Source of the DNA: Ammoniphilus sp. CFH 90114
GTDB lineage: Bacteria > Bacillota > Bacilli > Aneurinibacillales > RAOX-1
DNA length: 64,000 nt
Reading direction: 5' to 3'
Assembly: GCF_004123195.1 (NCBI RefSeq)
Contig: NZ_SDLI01000013.1
Location: 33,231 to 97,230 of the forward strand
Part shown: positions 18,504-28,805 of the stretch, piece after piece
How positions within the stretch are numbered: the first letter of the stretch is position 1
Layout of the letters: each line of letters starts with the position of its first letter
Notes under the pieces: generated by a model
What the model was told of the DNA's origin: nothing
Seen by the model: the letters and a program-made list of their open reading frames with translations, nothing else
The model's database searches: none
Position numbers and translations under genes: made by a program

Positions 18504-19745
18504 GTGGCTGGATTCGTCACGGTACTTCCATCTTTTTTCTTGAATCCGTTACTTTATCTGTTTTTGCTTCTTTTTTGGAGGCATTACTATCGGCAGATTC
18601 AATTTGAACGGAAGCTTTATCATGTTCGTTATAATAATCCTTGGGAACAGTGGTTTCATTCCGTGGTCCATGGCTTGTTCGGGGGGATCTTGGCATCCGG
18701 TTTACTGTTTGTCTTAGGGGTTGCCGTTCGCCCATGGGACTTCTGGATCATAGGCGGACTTAGTCTCGTATTGGCTCTGTTCCAACTTCAATATTTGTGC
18801 TTTGCTTATGCTGCTGGATGGTATGCACTCGCGGCTTTCCTCGTGCAGCTATGGCCACAGGGAAAGGATCTCACCTGGATGAGTGGGGGTTGGGAATTCA
18901 TGGGGGAAGTTCATCTCCCTTCCATTCTAGGTGTAGCGGCAATCTTGCATATCGCTGAAGCTTTTTTAGTGAAGCTGAATCGTGGACGAGGGGGATCTCC
19001 CTTGTTCATTCGAGGAAAGCGCGGAAGGTTGTTAGGAGCTTATCAGATGCAGAAGTTCTGGTTGTTGCCTCTGCTTGTTATCGTTCCGGCAACTTCGAAT
19101 GTGTCCATGTCAGCCCCTTCTTGGTGGCCCATGCTTCTTTCTGTGGCTGGGACAAGCTTTGCTTTGATGCTCTTTCCGGCTGCAATTGGCTTCGCTGAAG
19201 TCGCGATATCCCAATTGCCAAAGCAGAAGGCAAGAGCCTCATCTCGAAGACTTCTACTATATAGCCTGATTCTTCTCGGTTTTGCTTGGTCTACACATTA
19301 TTTCTTGTGGGCGGGGCTGATGGGAGCGATCTTTGCGATTGTCGGTCATGAAGGCATGATTCGATTCGGAAACTGGCGTGAAGGGAAAGGACATCCAATC
19401 TTTACACAATTGGGCCAAGGCATTGTCGTGCTTGCCGTGCTTCCTGCTACACCAGCGGAAAAAATGGGAATCGTAGCGGGAGACATCATTCTTAAGGTGA
19501 ACGGATCAGACGTTCGAGAGGCCGATGACTTCTATCCAGCATTGCAACTCAATTCGGCCTTTTGTAAAATGGAAGTAAGAAATGTAGAAGGGCACATCAA
19601 GTATTTACAGCGGGCCGTTTATCAAGGGGAGCATCATCAGTTGGGTTTAGTTTTAGCTCCAGATGACCATACCCCATTCTATGTAGATATGAAGCCGGTC
19701 AGCTTGGTTCACCTGATTCGGCAGCAGATTGATAAGGGTGCCTAG
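18504..19745 (+). CDS. minJ: MinJ-like PDZ-domain membrane protein
   Basis: 413 residues with about seven to eight hydrophobic segments over the first 290, then a cytoplasmic PDZ domain (about residues 300-375; GIVVLAVLPATPAEKMGIVAGDIILKVNG split over two strands). MinJ in B. subtilis bridges DivIVA and MinD to prevent polar division and has the same architecture and the same neighbour (ctpB). The GTG start follows GGAGG at 9 nt. The assignment rests on layout and synteny rather than on sequence I can align. Confidence 0.72.
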   Translation: MAGFVTVLPSFFLNPLLYLFLLLFWRHYYRQIQFERKLYHVRYNNPWEQWFHSVVHGLFGGILASGLLFVLGVAVRPWDFWIIGGLSLVLALFQLQYLCFAYAAGWYALAAFLVQLWPQGKDLTWMSGGWEFMGEVHLPSILGVAAILHIAEAFLVKLNRGRGGSPLFIRGKRGRLLGAYQMQKFWLLPLLVIVPATSNVSMSAPSWWPMLLSVAGTSFALMLFPAAIGFAEVAISQLPKQKARASSRRLLLYSLILLGFAWSTHYFLWAGLMGAIFAIVGHEGMIRFGNWREGKGHPIFTQLGQGIVVLAVLPATPAEKMGIVAGDIILKVNGSDVREADDFYPALQLNSAFCKMEVRNVEGHIKYLQRAVYQGEHHQLGLVLAPDDHTPFYVDMKPVSLVHLIRQQIDKGA

Positions 19746-19765
19746 GGGAGAAGGGGAGAGGGAAC

Positions 19766-20008
19766 ATGGAAGGAATAACAATAGGGAAGGTGCTGATTGC
19801 CCTGCTGGTGCCTTTTGCACTGATGGCGGGATTGTCGCGATTCTCTTTGAATACGATTGTGGGGTTAATCGCAACGGTCGGTATTTTGATGGCCGTTTTT
19901 GAAGGATACAGCCATGGTCCTGTTATTATGGCAATCGGAACTTTTTCTTTATTAGCGGGCTATCTCTTAGCTCGAAGACTCCTGAAGGATAAGAAACTAA
20001 CAGAGTAG
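19766..20008 (+). CDS. csbA: CsbA-family small membrane protein
   Basis: 80 residues with three hydrophobic segments and a basic C-terminal tail (RRLLKDKK). Size, hydrophobicity and position directly upstream of uvrBA match CsbA (DUF2198), a sigma-B-controlled general stress protein of unknown function in B. subtilis. The ATG has GGAGAGGG upstream. A weak hairpin follows the stop. Confidence 0.75.
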   Translation: MEGITIGKVLIALLVPFALMAGLSRFSLNTIVGLIATVGILMAVFEGYSHGPVIMAIGTFSLLAGYLLARRLLKDKKLTE

Positions 20009-20019
20009 AGTGAGGAAGT

Positions 20020-20048
20020 CTTGCCCGTTCCATGGGCAAGGCTCTTTG
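20020..20048 (+). terminator. Hairpin after csbA
   Basis: CTTGCCC, 7-nt loop, GGGCAAG, then GCTCTTT. The T tract is poor, so termination may be partial. Confidence 0.5.
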
Positions 20049-20073
20049 CGTCCTACCCGTATTCACATAGAAA
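20046..20073 (+). promoter_or_regulatory. Possible promoter of uvrB
   Basis: TTGCGT, 16-bp spacer, TAGAAA. No LexA/DinR box is visible nearby. Confidence 0.35.
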
Positions 20074-20085
20074 GCACATTCGAAG

Positions 20086-20107
20086 CTTGGCATCTGCCAA
20101 GTTTTCT
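20086..20107 (+). repeat. Leader hairpin element CTTGGC-N4-GCCAAG-TTTTCT, copy A
   Basis: Perfect 6-bp stem with a 4-nt loop, then TTTTCT, about 30 nt before the uvrB start. Near-identical elements occur at 42373 and 42465. Confidence 0.6.
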
Positions 20108-20136
20108 CGTTTAGATGATAAAAGGAGGGATATACA

Positions 20137-22116
20137 GTGACAGAACGGTTTACATTGGTGTCAGAGTACGAGCCGAAAGGAGATCAGCCTCAAGCGATCG
20201 CCGAACTGGTAGAGGGCATTCACGGCGGAAAAAAGTTTCAGACGCTGCTAGGGGCAACGGGGACAGGAAAAACCTTTACCATCGCTCAGACGGTTGCCCA
20301 AATCAACAAACCCACTCTCGTGATCGCTCATAATAAGACCTTAGCGGCTCAATTGTGCAGTGAGTTCAAAGAGTTTTTCCCGGAAAATGCTGTGGAATAT
20401 TTCGTAAGCTACTACGATTACTATCAACCAGAAGCTTATATTCCTCATTCCGATACGTATATTGAGAAGGATGCCAGCGTAAACGACGAAATCGATAAGC
20501 TTCGTCACTCGGCAACCAGCTCCTTGTTCGAGCGCCGTGATGTCATTATCGTGGCCAGTGTTTCTTGTATTTATGGTTTGGGTTCTCCGACAGAATATAA
20601 GGAACTGCTTCTTTCCTTACGCACCGGGATGGAGAAGGGACGCGACGAGGTTCTTCATAAGCTTGTCGATATTCAATATGAGCGAAACGATATCAACTTC
20701 ACTCGTGGAACCTTTCGTGTTCGCGGTGACGTAGTTGAAATTTTTCCTGTTTCTCGTAGTGAACAGGCTCTTCGTGTTGAGTTTTTTGGGGATGAAGTAG
20801 AACGAATCACCGAAATTGACGTCGTGACAGGGGAGATTGTAGGGGAACGTGATCATGTGGCGATTTTCCCAGCGTCTCACTATGTGACGAGAGAAGAAAA
20901 GCTGAAAATAGCCATCGAAAATATTGAGAAAGAGCTCGAAGAGCAACTGGCCTTTTTCCGTGAAAATGGGAAGCTGCTCGAGGCTCAGCGCTTAGAGCAA
21001 AGAACCCGCTACGATATAGAAATGATGCAGGAGATGGGCTTTTGCTCGGGAATCGAGAACTATTCCCGTCACTTGACTGGACTGCCTGCTGGTGCAACTC
21101 CTTATACGTTATTTGATTATTTTCCTGACGATATGTTAATCGTGATAGATGAATCCCATATAACACTTCCGCAGATTCGGGGGATGTACAACGGGGACCG
21201 AGCACGAAAAGAAATGCTCATTAATCACGGATTCCGTCTGCCATCTGCTGCAGATAACCGCCCGATGCGTTTTGATGAATTTGAGAAGCATATTGAGCAG
21301 ATCGTGTTCGTTTCCGCTACGCCAGGCCCTTTTGAATTAGAGCATACCCCTGAGGTGGTCCAACAGGTGATCCGCCCGACGGGGCTGCTCGATCCGATGT
21401 TGGAGGTGCGTCCGATTAAAGGGCAGATTGACGATCTGATCGGCGAGATTAACGAGCGAATTACTAAGAATGAGAGAGTCCTCGTGACTACTCTGACGAA
21501 AAAGATGTCTGAAGACCTTAGCAGCTATTTAAAAGAGATCGGTTTGAAAGTCAAATACCTGCACTCCGACATTAAAACGATTGAACGGATGCAGATCATT
21601 CGCGATCTACGGATGGGGACGTTTGACGTATTGATTGGGATTAACTTGCTCCGTGAGGGGTTAGATATTCCTGAGGTTTCCCTCGTTGCGATCTTGGATG
21701 CGGATAAAGAAGGCTTCTTGCGGGATGAACGTTCCCTCGTTCAGACGATAGGACGTGCGGCGCGGAATGCGGAAGGTCGAGTCATTATGTATGCGGACCG
21801 GATGACGCAGTCTATGGAGCGAGCGATTGCCGAGACAGAGCGTCGTCGTAAAATCCAGGAAGCCTATAACGAGAAGCACGGCATCACTCCGCAAACGATC
21901 CAAAAGGCGATCCGCAATGTGATTGAAGCCACGAAAGCAGCCGAGACGACAGAGGATTATTTGCCGCAGAAGGAATACAAGAAGCTAACAAAGAAGGAGC
22001 GCAAGGCCCTGATCGAGAAGTTCGAAGCCGAGATGAAGGACGCAGCAAGACACTTGCAGTTCGAGCGAGCGGCAGAGCTGCGTGACCTGTTAATTGAGCT
22101 GAAAGCGGAAGGATGA
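20137..22116 (+). CDS. uvrB: Excinuclease ABC subunit B
   Basis: DNA helicase-like damage-verification subunit of nucleotide excision repair, 659 residues. Walker A GATGTGKT is near residues 40-47, the beta-hairpin region is in [10 protein letters not shown], and the DEAD-type box is DESH. Helicase motif VI is QTIGRAARN, and a C-terminal UVR domain (about 615-655) binds UvrC. The GTG start has a strong AAAGGAGGG. uvrA follows after a 7-nt gap. Confidence 0.97.
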   Translation: MTERFTLVSEYEPKGDQPQAIAELVEGIHGGKKFQTLLGATGTGKTFTIAQTVAQINKPTLVIAHNKTLAAQLCSEFKEFFPENAVEYFVSYYDYYQPEAYIPHSDTYIEKDASVNDEIDKLRHSATSSLFERRDVIIVASVSCIYGLGSPTEYKELLLSLRTGMEKGRDEVLHKLVDIQYERNDINFTRGTFRVRGDVVEIFPVSRSEQALRVEFFGDEVERITEIDVVTGEIVGERDHVAIFPASHYVTREEKLKIAIENIEKELEEQLAFFRENGKLLEAQRLEQRTRYDIEMMQEMGFCSGIENYSRHLTGLPAGATPYTLFDYFPDDMLIVIDESHITLPQIRGMYNGDRARKEMLINHGFRLPSAADNRPMRFDEFEKHIEQIVFVSATPGPFELEHTPEVVQQVIRPTGLLDPMLEVRPIKGQIDDLIGEINERITKNERVLVTTLTKKMSEDLSSYLKEIGLKVKYLHSDIKTIERMQIIRDLRMGTFDVLIGINLLREGLDIPEVSLVAILDADKEGFLRDERSLVQTIGRAARNAEGRVIMYADRMTQSMERAIAETERRRKIQEAYNEKHGITPQTIQKAIRNVIEATKAAETTEDYLPQKEYKKLTKKERKALIEKFEAEMKDAARHLQFERAAELRDLLIELKAEG

Positions 22117-22123
22117 TTTGGCG

Positions 22124-25003
22124 ATGAGCCTAGAGAATATTGTGATAAAAGGGGCAAGAGCCCATAACTTAAAAAATGTCGATGTTACGATTCCTCGTGA
22201 CCAACTCGTCGTCTTAACGGGTTTATCTGGTTCAGGGAAGTCTTCCCTTGCCTTTGATACGATTTACGCGGAAGGCCAGCGTCGCTATGTGGAATCTTTA
22301 TCGGCCTATGCTCGTCAATTCTTAGGTCAAATGGAAAAGCCGGATGTGGATTCGATTGAGGGGTTATCGCCCGCGATCTCTATAGATCAGAAAACAACGA
22401 GTCGAAACCCACGTTCCACCGTGGGGACCGTAACCGAAATCTATGACTACCTGCGTCTCTTATTTGCCCGAATTGGGAAAGCGTATTGTCCGAACCATGA
22501 CATCGAGATCAGTGCACAGACGGTTGAGCAAATGGTAGACCGCATTACGGAGTACCCAGAACGCACGAAAATGCAGATTCTCGCTCCACTGATTGAGGGA
22601 CGCAAAGGAGAGCATGTAAAGGTCCTAGAAGATATTCGCAAGCAGGGCTTTGTCCGCGTACGGGTGAATGGAGAGATTCGGGATCTTTCCGAAGAGATCA
22701 AGCTAGAAAAGAACAAGAAGCATACGATTGAAGTTGTTGTAGACCGAATTGTGATTAAAGAAGGCATTCATTCTCGTGTGGCTGACTCTCTGGAGACCGC
22801 ATTAAAGCTAGCAGAGGGTAAAGTCATCGTGGATGTGATGGAGCAGGAAGAGCTGTTATTTAGCCAGAACCTAGCTTGTCCTCAATGCGGATTTAGCTTG
22901 CCGGAGCTTGAGCCCCGGATGTTCTCGTTTAATAGTCCGTATGGAGCTTGTACCACTTGCGATGGACTTGGGATGAAGATGGAGGTAGATTCGGACTTAG
23001 TCATTCCAGACCGGACCAAGTCGATCAACGATGGAGCCTTAGAACCATGGAACAGCTCAACATCCAATTACTACGAACAGTTAATTTCCTCGGTATGCCG
23101 TCACTTTGAGATTCCGATGGATGTTCCAGTAGAGGAGCTAAAGAAAGAGCAAGTAGACATTCTGTTGTTTGGGAATAAGACAGAAAAGTTCCGGTTCGTT
23201 TATGAAAGTGAATTTGGGACAAAGCGGGATGCGGAGATTTTCTTTGAAGGTGTCGTTCACAATCTTCAGCGACGTTATACGGAATCGACTTCCGATTACG
23301 TTCGCGAGATGATTGAGCTCTACATGAGCCAAAAGGCCTGCCCTTCTTGTAAAGGATATCGCCTTCGCCCAGAGGTGCTCTGTGTTCGCATTCATGGAGA
23401 GAATATCTCGTTTGTGACTTCAAAATCTGTGATGGAAGCCTATCAGTTTTTTGAGCAGTTGCAGTTAAGTGAAAAGGAACTTGCGATTGCCCGCTTGATC
23501 TTGAAAGAGATTCAGTCGCGTTTGTCCTTCCTGCGTGATGTGGGTCTAGAGTACTTGACTCTCAACCGGGCAGCCGGAACGCTCTCAGGCGGGGAAGCGC
23601 AACGGATTCGTCTTGCTACCCAGATTGGTTCATCCCTCATGGGCGTTCTGTATATTCTCGACGAGCCGAGTATCGGCTTGCATCAACGTGACAACACCCG
23701 ATTGATTAAGACGCTGGAACACATGCGAGATTTAGGTAATACGCTTATCGTCGTAGAGCATGATGAAGATACCATGATGGCTTCGGATTATATCATTGAC
23801 ATTGGTCCTGGGGCAGGCGTCCATGGAGGGAAAGTCGTGGCTCAGGGGACACCAGAAGAGATTATGAATGATGACGAGTCTCTGACTGGACAGTATCTTT
23901 CCGGTAAGAAGTTTATCGGCATTCCAAGAGAACGACGCAAGCCGAATGGCAAGTGGCTCGAGATCAAAGGGGCAAAGGAGAATAACCTGAAGAATGTCTC
24001 CGTGAAAATCCCTCTTGGCCTTTTCACGTGTGTAACAGGCGTTTCTGGTTCCGGTAAAAGTACGCTCGTCAACGAAATTTTGCATAAAGTGTTAGCAAGG
24101 GATTTAAACCGAGCAAAGGCCAAGCCGGGTGCTCACCGCAAGATTGAAGGGATCGATCAATTAGATAAGGTCATTGATATTGATCAGTCTCCTATTGGAC
24201 GAACCCCTCGCTCCAATCCGGCCACTTATACGGGAGTTTTTGATGACATTCGCGATGTCTTCGCTCAAACGAACGAAGCGAAGGTACGCGGCTATAAGAA
24301 AGGGCGCTTCAGCTTCAACGTGAAGGGCGGGCGCTGCGAAGCTTGCCGTGGGGATGGAATTATTAAAATTGAAATGCACTTCTTGCCGGATGTTTATGTA
24401 CCGTGTGAGATCTGTAAAGGGAAAAGATACAATCGTGAAACCCTGGATGTAAAATACAAGGGCAAAAACATCTCGGAAGTGTTGGACATGACAATTGAGG
24501 ATGCTGTGGAATTCTTCAAAAACATTCCAAAGATCCACCGTAAGCTTGCCACATTACTTGATGTGGGACTAGGCTATATGAGGCTCGGGCAGCCTGCCAC
24601 GACCTTATCCGGTGGGGAAGCTCAGCGCGTGAAGCTGGCCTCCGAGCTGCATCGAAGAAGTACGGGTCGAACGTTCTATATTTTAGATGAACCGACGACA
24701 GGCTTGCATATTCATGACATCGATCGTTTGTTGAAGGTCTTGGCTCGTTTGGTTGAGGCAGGCGAGTCCGTTCTCGTTATCGAGCATAATCTTGATGTGA
24801 TCAAGACGGCCGATTATCTCATTGATTTGGGTCCAGAAGGTGGGGATAAAGGAGGAACCATCGTTGCGACGGGTACCCCTGAACAAATATGCCAAGTCAA
24901 AGAGTCTTACACTGGGCAATATTTAGCTCCGATCCTGGAACGGGACCGCAAGCGCACCGAAGAGCATCTGAAACTGTTGGAAGAAAAAGCTCTAACCCCT
25001 TAA
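22124..25003 (+). CDS. uvrA: Excinuclease ABC subunit A
   Basis: Damage-recognition ATPase of nucleotide excision repair, 959 residues. Two ABC modules are seen, with Walker [10 protein letters not shown] near residue 30 and GVSGSGKST near 640, and signatures LSGGEAQR in both. Zinc-binding cysteine clusters are CPQC...CTTC and CEAC...CEIC. The ATG at 22124 has AAGGATGA at 8 nt; a TTG 6 nt upstream is possible. Forms an operon with uvrB, closed by a strong terminator. Confidence 0.97.
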   Translation: MSLENIVIKGARAHNLKNVDVTIPRDQLVVLTGLSGSGKSSLAFDTIYAEGQRRYVESLSAYARQFLGQMEKPDVDSIEGLSPAISIDQKTTSRNPRSTVGTVTEIYDYLRLLFARIGKAYCPNHDIEISAQTVEQMVDRITEYPERTKMQILAPLIEGRKGEHVKVLEDIRKQGFVRVRVNGEIRDLSEEIKLEKNKKHTIEVVVDRIVIKEGIHSRVADSLETALKLAEGKVIVDVMEQEELLFSQNLACPQCGFSLPELEPRMFSFNSPYGACTTCDGLGMKMEVDSDLVIPDRTKSINDGALEPWNSSTSNYYEQLISSVCRHFEIPMDVPVEELKKEQVDILLFGNKTEKFRFVYESEFGTKRDAEIFFEGVVHNLQRRYTESTSDYVREMIELYMSQKACPSCKGYRLRPEVLCVRIHGENISFVTSKSVMEAYQFFEQLQLSEKELAIARLILKEIQSRLSFLRDVGLEYLTLNRAAGTLSGGEAQRIRLATQIGSSLMGVLYILDEPSIGLHQRDNTRLIKTLEHMRDLGNTLIVVEHDEDTMMASDYIIDIGPGAGVHGGKVVAQGTPEEIMNDDESLTGQYLSGKKFIGIPRERRKPNGKWLEIKGAKENNLKNVSVKIPLGLFTCVTGVSGSGKSTLVNEILHKVLARDLNRAKAKPGAHRKIEGIDQLDKVIDIDQSPIGRTPRSNPATYTGVFDDIRDVFAQTNEAKVRGYKKGRFSFNVKGGRCEACRGDGIIKIEMHFLPDVYVPCEICKGKRYNRETLDVKYKGKNISEVLDMTIEDAVEFFKNIPKIHRKLATLLDVGLGYMRLGQPATTLSGGEAQRVKLASELHRRSTGRTFYILDEPTTGLHIHDIDRLLKVLARLVEAGESVLVIEHNLDVIKTADYLIDLGPEGGDKGGTIVATGTPEQICQVKESYTGQYLAPILERDRKRTEEHLKLLEEKALTP

Positions 25004-25032
25004 AAGCTAGTCCTTTTTTGGACTAGCTTTTC
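25002..25032 (+). terminator. Terminator after uvrA
   Basis: AAAAGCTAGTCC / GGACTAGCTTTT perfect stem around a T-rich loop; the symmetric A/T flanks could work in both directions. Confidence 0.8.
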
Positions 25033-25094
25033 TAATGATGGTAGAATAGGAATATCTTTCATTTGATTCATGCATAAGGTAAGGGGGAGGACAT

Positions 25095-26027
25095 ATGAGA
25101 AGGACGGTAGTCAAAGACATAGTGAAGCAGTTTGAACTCAGGGTCGTCAGCGGCAAGGAAGGACTGCTGCGAGAGGTCAAAACCAGCGATATTAATCGCC
25201 CAGGCCTGAAGCTAACGGGCTATTATACATATGATAATGCGGAACGCATTCAATTGCTCGGAAGAACCGAAATGGGATATATCCAAGGGTTAACGGTGGA
25301 AGAGAGAAATGAGCGGTTTCGAAAGATTTGTTCAAAGGAAACCCCTTGTATTTGCGTGGCGCGTGAGTTAGAGATCCCTGAGGAATTAATCGCTGCTTCG
25401 GAAGAAACAGGAGTCCCGATTTTGCATTCCACCCTTCCTACGACCAAGCTGTCGAGCAAGCTTACAACTTATCTTGAGGGACGACTCGCTCCTGTTACGA
25501 CCATGCATGGAGTACTCGTCGATGTTTATGGGGTTGGGGTGCTATTAGTTGGCGGAAGCGGGATCGGGAAGAGTGAGACGGCCCTCGAGTTGGTCAAGCG
25601 GGGTCATCGCCTCATTGCGGATGATGCAGTGGAGATCCGCCAGACGCAAGAAAATCAGCTTATCGGGAGCGCGCCTGAGCTTATCCAGCATCTATTGGAG
25701 ATTCGCGGCCTCGGCATCATTAATGTCATGACCCTGTTTGGAGCAGGAGCGGTGCGAAATTATAAGCGGATCGCTTTAGTTATTCGTATGGAGCTATGGG
25801 ATGCCCAGAAGCACTATGAACGTCTTGGAATTGATGAAGAGACGCTTAAGATCATGGATACGGAAATTCCACAGATTACGATTCCTGTTCGTCCTGGGCG
25901 AAATATGGCCGTCATCTGTGAGGTGGCAGCGATGAATTTCCGTCTGAAGCGGATGGGCTATAATGCGGCGGTTCACTTTAGCAAGAGATTGACAGATACA
26001 ATTGAAGAAGCATCGGACGATATCTAG
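25095..26027 (+). CDS. hprK: HPr kinase/phosphorylase
   Basis: Bifunctional enzyme that phosphorylates HPr and Crh at Ser46 when fructose-1,6-bisphosphate is high and removes that phosphate when inorganic phosphate is high. It thereby controls CcpA-dependent carbon catabolite repression. 310 residues. Walker [10 protein letters not shown] is at about 153-161, followed by the [10 protein letters not shown] segment. The HprK signature around [10 protein letters not shown] lies near 204-213. The ATG follows AAGGGGGAGG. It begins the hprK-lgt-ppaX cluster, as in B. subtilis. Its substrate Crh is encoded 15 kb downstream. Confidence 0.96.
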   Translation: MRRTVVKDIVKQFELRVVSGKEGLLREVKTSDINRPGLKLTGYYTYDNAERIQLLGRTEMGYIQGLTVEERNERFRKICSKETPCICVARELEIPEELIAASEETGVPILHSTLPTTKLSSKLTTYLEGRLAPVTTMHGVLVDVYGVGVLLVGGSGIGKSETALELVKRGHRLIADDAVEIRQTQENQLIGSAPELIQHLLEIRGLGIINVMTLFGAGAVRNYKRIALVIRMELWDAQKHYERLGIDEETLKIMDTEIPQITIPVRPGRNMAVICEVAAMNFRLKRMGYNAAVHFSKRLTDTIEEASDDI

Positions 26028-26048
26028 AAAAGAAGGTGAGAATGACAT

Positions 26049-26858
26049 ATGGCGGACATTACGCGGCTTGACCCCGTTGCGATTCAGCTGGGGCCTATAG
26101 CGGTCCATTGGTATGGACTGATTTTGGGAACAGGGGCTTTAGTGGGCCTGCTCTTAGCAAGACGAGAAGGGAAAAGGCTAGGACTCGATCCTGACCTGTT
26201 CCTCGATTTAGTTATGTATGGCGTTCCGATTTCCATTTTGTTTGCTCGTTTATATTATGTAACATTCGAGTGGGACTATTACCGGGATCATCCAGGCGAT
26301 ATTTTGGCGGTTTGGAAGGGTGGCCTAGCTATACATGGGGCTCTAATTGGGGCCATTTTAACCGGAGTGTTCTTTGCCCGATTTAAGAAGATTAGCTTCT
26401 GGAGACTTGCGGATATCTGCGCCCCAGGTATCATTGTGGGTCAAGCGATCGGACGCTGGGGAAATTTTATGAATCAAGAAGCACATGGCGGACCAACGAC
26501 TCGAGAATTTCTAGAATCGTTAAATCTGCCGGAGTTCATTATCAATCAAATGTACATCAACGGCACCTATTATCACCCGACGTTTCTCTATGAATCCTTG
26601 TGGAACCTCGCGGGCTTAGTGCTATTATTGGTTATTCGTCGCAAGCTTCCGCTTCGCCGAGGTGAGCTGTTCCTCACGTACATCATGTGGTATTCCTTAG
26701 GTCGATTCTTTATCGAGGGAATGAGAACGGATAGCTTAATGCTAACAGAAACACTTCGAATCGCCCAAGTGATCAGTATTGTGTTGATTGTTTTGGCCTT
26801 AGTGCTGTGGGTAGTCAGAAGAAAGCTAGGATATGCTAAGGTAAAATATGGAGAGTGA
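26049..26858 (+). CDS. lgt: Prolipoprotein diacylglyceryl transferase
   Basis: Integral membrane enzyme that transfers diacylglycerol from phosphatidylglycerol to the lipobox cysteine of preprolipoproteins. 269 residues with about seven hydrophobic segments. The Lgt signature [13 protein letters not shown] is near residues 136-150, including the essential arginine/asparagine region. Starts 21 nt after hprK with AAGAAGGTGAG. Possible clients in this window include the lipoprotein PstS. Confidence 0.95.
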   Translation: MADITRLDPVAIQLGPIAVHWYGLILGTGALVGLLLARREGKRLGLDPDLFLDLVMYGVPISILFARLYYVTFEWDYYRDHPGDILAVWKGGLAIHGALIGAILTGVFFARFKKISFWRLADICAPGIIVGQAIGRWGNFMNQEAHGGPTTREFLESLNLPEFIINQMYINGTYYHPTFLYESLWNLAGLVLLLVIRRKLPLRRGELFLTYIMWYSLGRFFIEGMRTDSLMLTETLRIAQVISIVLIVLALVLWVVRRKLGYAKVKYGE

Positions 26859-26864
26859 TGCAAC

Positions 26865-27515
26865 TTGCTTAAATATGACACCGTTCTATTGGATTTAGAT
26901 GGAACCTTAATTGATACGAATGAACTTATTCTCGTTTCTTTCCTTCACGTATTGGAAAATTACTTTCCTGGTCAATATAACCGTGAAAACGTGATTCCCC
27001 ATATGGGAAAGACCCTTCATGAGCAGATGGAACTGTTTGGGGGAGTAGAGCTGCGTGATGAGCTAGTGGTGGCTTACCGCGAGCATAATGAGACCATTCA
27101 TGATGAATGGGTAAGAGAATTCCCTCATGTTCGCGAGACATTGGAAGAGCTGAAGCAGCTGGGCGTTACCATGGGAGTCGTCACGACGAAGCAACGGATA
27201 ACGGCAGTAATGGGGGCTGACGTTTGTGGAGTAACTCCTTATATGAGTACCTTTGTGACCTTCCAGGATACGGAGCGTCACAAGCCGAGTCCAGATCCCG
27301 TTTTAAAAGCCTTAGAAAATCTGGGGGCGAACCCGGAAACTACGTTGATGGTCGGTGACACCCAGTTTGACATTCAAGCAGGCCATAACGCGGGTGTACA
27401 CTCCGCTGGAGTAGCTTGGAGCCTCAAGGGGGCTGAGTTTCTGCAGCAGTTCAACCCGGAGTATATCTTACAAGATATGAGGGACTTGGTCGCCATCGTC
27501 AAAGGGGAGAAGTAA
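26865..27515 (+). CDS. ppaX: Pyrophosphatase PpaX (HAD family)
   Basis: Hydrolyses pyrophosphate released by HprK's phosphorylase reaction. 216 residues. HAD motif I is LDLDGTLIDT at residues 8-17, motif II is VVTTK near 107, and motif IV is VGDTQFDIQAG near 164. The TTG start follows GGAGAG, 6 nt after the lgt stop. Its position in the hprK-lgt-ppaX cluster supports the specific name over a generic phosphoglycolate phosphatase. Confidence 0.9.
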   Translation: MLKYDTVLLDLDGTLIDTNELILVSFLHVLENYFPGQYNRENVIPHMGKTLHEQMELFGGVELRDELVVAYREHNETIHDEWVREFPHVRETLEELKQLGVTMGVVTTKQRITAVMGADVCGVTPYMSTFVTFQDTERHKPSPDPVLKALENLGANPETTLMVGDTQFDIQAGHNAGVHSAGVAWSLKGAEFLQQFNPEYILQDMRDLVAIVKGEK

Positions 27516-27518
27516 AGC

Positions 27519-28016
27519 ATGCGTCGAACCGAGCGTTATCCGGTCGAAGGGCCGAACTCTCTTTGGCAAGTGTATCGCACGATTCCCTTTTGGCGAGCTT
27601 TTCGCAATACGCTAGTGATCGTCATGGGTCGATACATTCCTTTTCCCTCATGGAAAAATACTTTGTTTCGTAAAGTTCTCGGTATGGAAATCGGCGAGCA
27701 TTCGGCCATGGCCTTCATGGTCGTACCTGATATTCTTTACCCGGAGAGAATCAAGATCGGATCGAACACGATCATCGGATATAACACAACGATCCTGGCA
27801 CATGAATACTTAATTGATGAATATCGGCTAGGGGACGTGGTGATCGGATCGAACGTGATGATTGGAGCGAACAGTACGATCCTACCCGGTGTGATCATAG
27901 GAGATGGCGCGATTGTATGTGCCGCCTCTCTGGTTCATCGGGATGTTCCTCCTGGTGCCTTCGTCGGAGGAAACCCGGCGAAGATCATCCGCCAGGGTCA
28001 AGGTGGAGAATCATGA
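27519..28016 (+). CDS. yvoF: Acyltransferase, left-handed beta-helix family (YvoF-like)
   Basis: 165 residues. The C-terminal two thirds carry hexapeptide repeats (for example IKIGSN, TIIGYN, VVIGSN, VMIGAN, VIIGDG), giving a left-handed beta-helix typical of trimeric O-acetyltransferases. GGNPAKIIR near the C-terminus is characteristic. The acceptor is unknown. In B. subtilis yvoF occupies the same place between ppaX and the his operon. It starts 3 nt after ppaX and overlaps the next gene by 4 nt. Confidence 0.85.
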   Translation: MRRTERYPVEGPNSLWQVYRTIPFWRAFRNTLVIVMGRYIPFPSWKNTLFRKVLGMEIGEHSAMAFMVVPDILYPERIKIGSNTIIGYNTTILAHEYLIDEYRLGDVVIGSNVMIGANSTILPGVIIGDGAIVCAASLVHRDVPPGAFVGGNPAKIIRQGQGGES

Positions 28017-28309
28017 AGTTCCAACGATTATGGATCGTGCTCATCCCGTGCACGGTGTTGCGATTTTATTTGGGACTGGATTCGGTGAACTTCCTATGGT
28101 TCGCTCTGCTCTACCTCCCGTTTATTAATTGGACGGTCTACTGGATCATGTTTTCTGTCCGCGTCGGCTTGAACAAGCTGAAGGGAGAAGACTGGATTCC
28201 TGTTCCGAAGCTGCGGGCGTTTTATGTTTGGTACCTGCATGTACCGGGATCCTTAGTATTATCCGAAATCATCCATCGAGGGTATGTGTACAATTTTATT
28301 GAAGGATAG
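28013..28309 (+). CDS. Small membrane protein of unknown function
   Basis: 98 residues with two or three hydrophobic segments (about 8-24, 25-48 and 70-85), rich in aromatic residues. The ATG overlaps the stop of the acyltransferase gene (ATGA) and follows AAGGTGGAG, so it is the last gene of the hprK cluster. I do not recognise the family. Confidence 0.7.
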   Translation: MKFQRLWIVLIPCTVLRFYLGLDSVNFLWFALLYLPFINWTVYWIMFSVRVGLNKLKGEDWIPVPKLRAFYVWYLHVPGSLVLSEIIHRGYVYNFIEG

Positions 28310-28690
28310 AGGGAGTTGCGGCCTCTGTCCTTTTTTTGTGGGGTTGGGTTGGCTGTGCAGTCGAGAGGACGTGCTGAGATGTAGATGTATAACCAGAGTA
28401 TTTTCCGGTATTTTGAGATTCGGGTGAAAAAGGGCGGGAATAAGCGGATAAAGTTCCGTTATTAGCTTCAAACGCTTGATTTTGCTCGGGTTTTGGGGGT
28501 TTAGGCGGAAATTTTTCCGTTATATCATCTCAAAACCCCGGTTTTTCAAAAATAGCCGGAATTTCTCTGCTTAAGTTCCAAGCCTAAGTTGGTTGGAGCA
28601 GGAGATCCGGATCCCTCAGCCAACGCCCCCAACAAGCCTTCCCCCACACTCTTCCCGGTTTTCCTTTATCAGTAAATCATCTACATGCTA
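28310..28690. repeat. Intergenic cluster of GGAA-TTTCC repeats
   Basis: No gene. At least three related units, 28443-28463 (AGCGGATAAAGTTCCGTTAT), 28503-28523 (GGCGGAAATTTTTCCGTTAT) and 28553-28572 (TAGCCGGAATTTCTCTGCTT), occur at about 50-60 bp spacing; a weaker one is at about 28390-28415. The same family is found at 55183-55368. Confidence 0.6.
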
Positions 28691-28706
28691 TAATGTTAGG
28701 AAATGG

Positions 28707-28736
28707 TTGACGCTTTTCAATTGTCTATGATAGAAT
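28707..28736 (+). promoter_or_regulatory. Promoter of the his operon
   Basis: TTGACG, 18-bp spacer, TAGAAT. The leader holds an inverted repeat, CGCTTTA (28751-28757) and TAAAGCG (28772-28778). No T-box motif is present. Confidence 0.5.
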
Positions 28737-28805
28737 TCAAACAACAAATACGCTTTATCTTATTAGCAGACTAAAGCGAATCGGAAAAATTGAGGTGACT
28801 CCATC

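Noticed and set aside
28740..28805. T-box leader for the his operon
   Set aside because: No AGGGTGGNACCGCG T-box sequence or specifier-loop architecture is visible; only a small inverted repeat.
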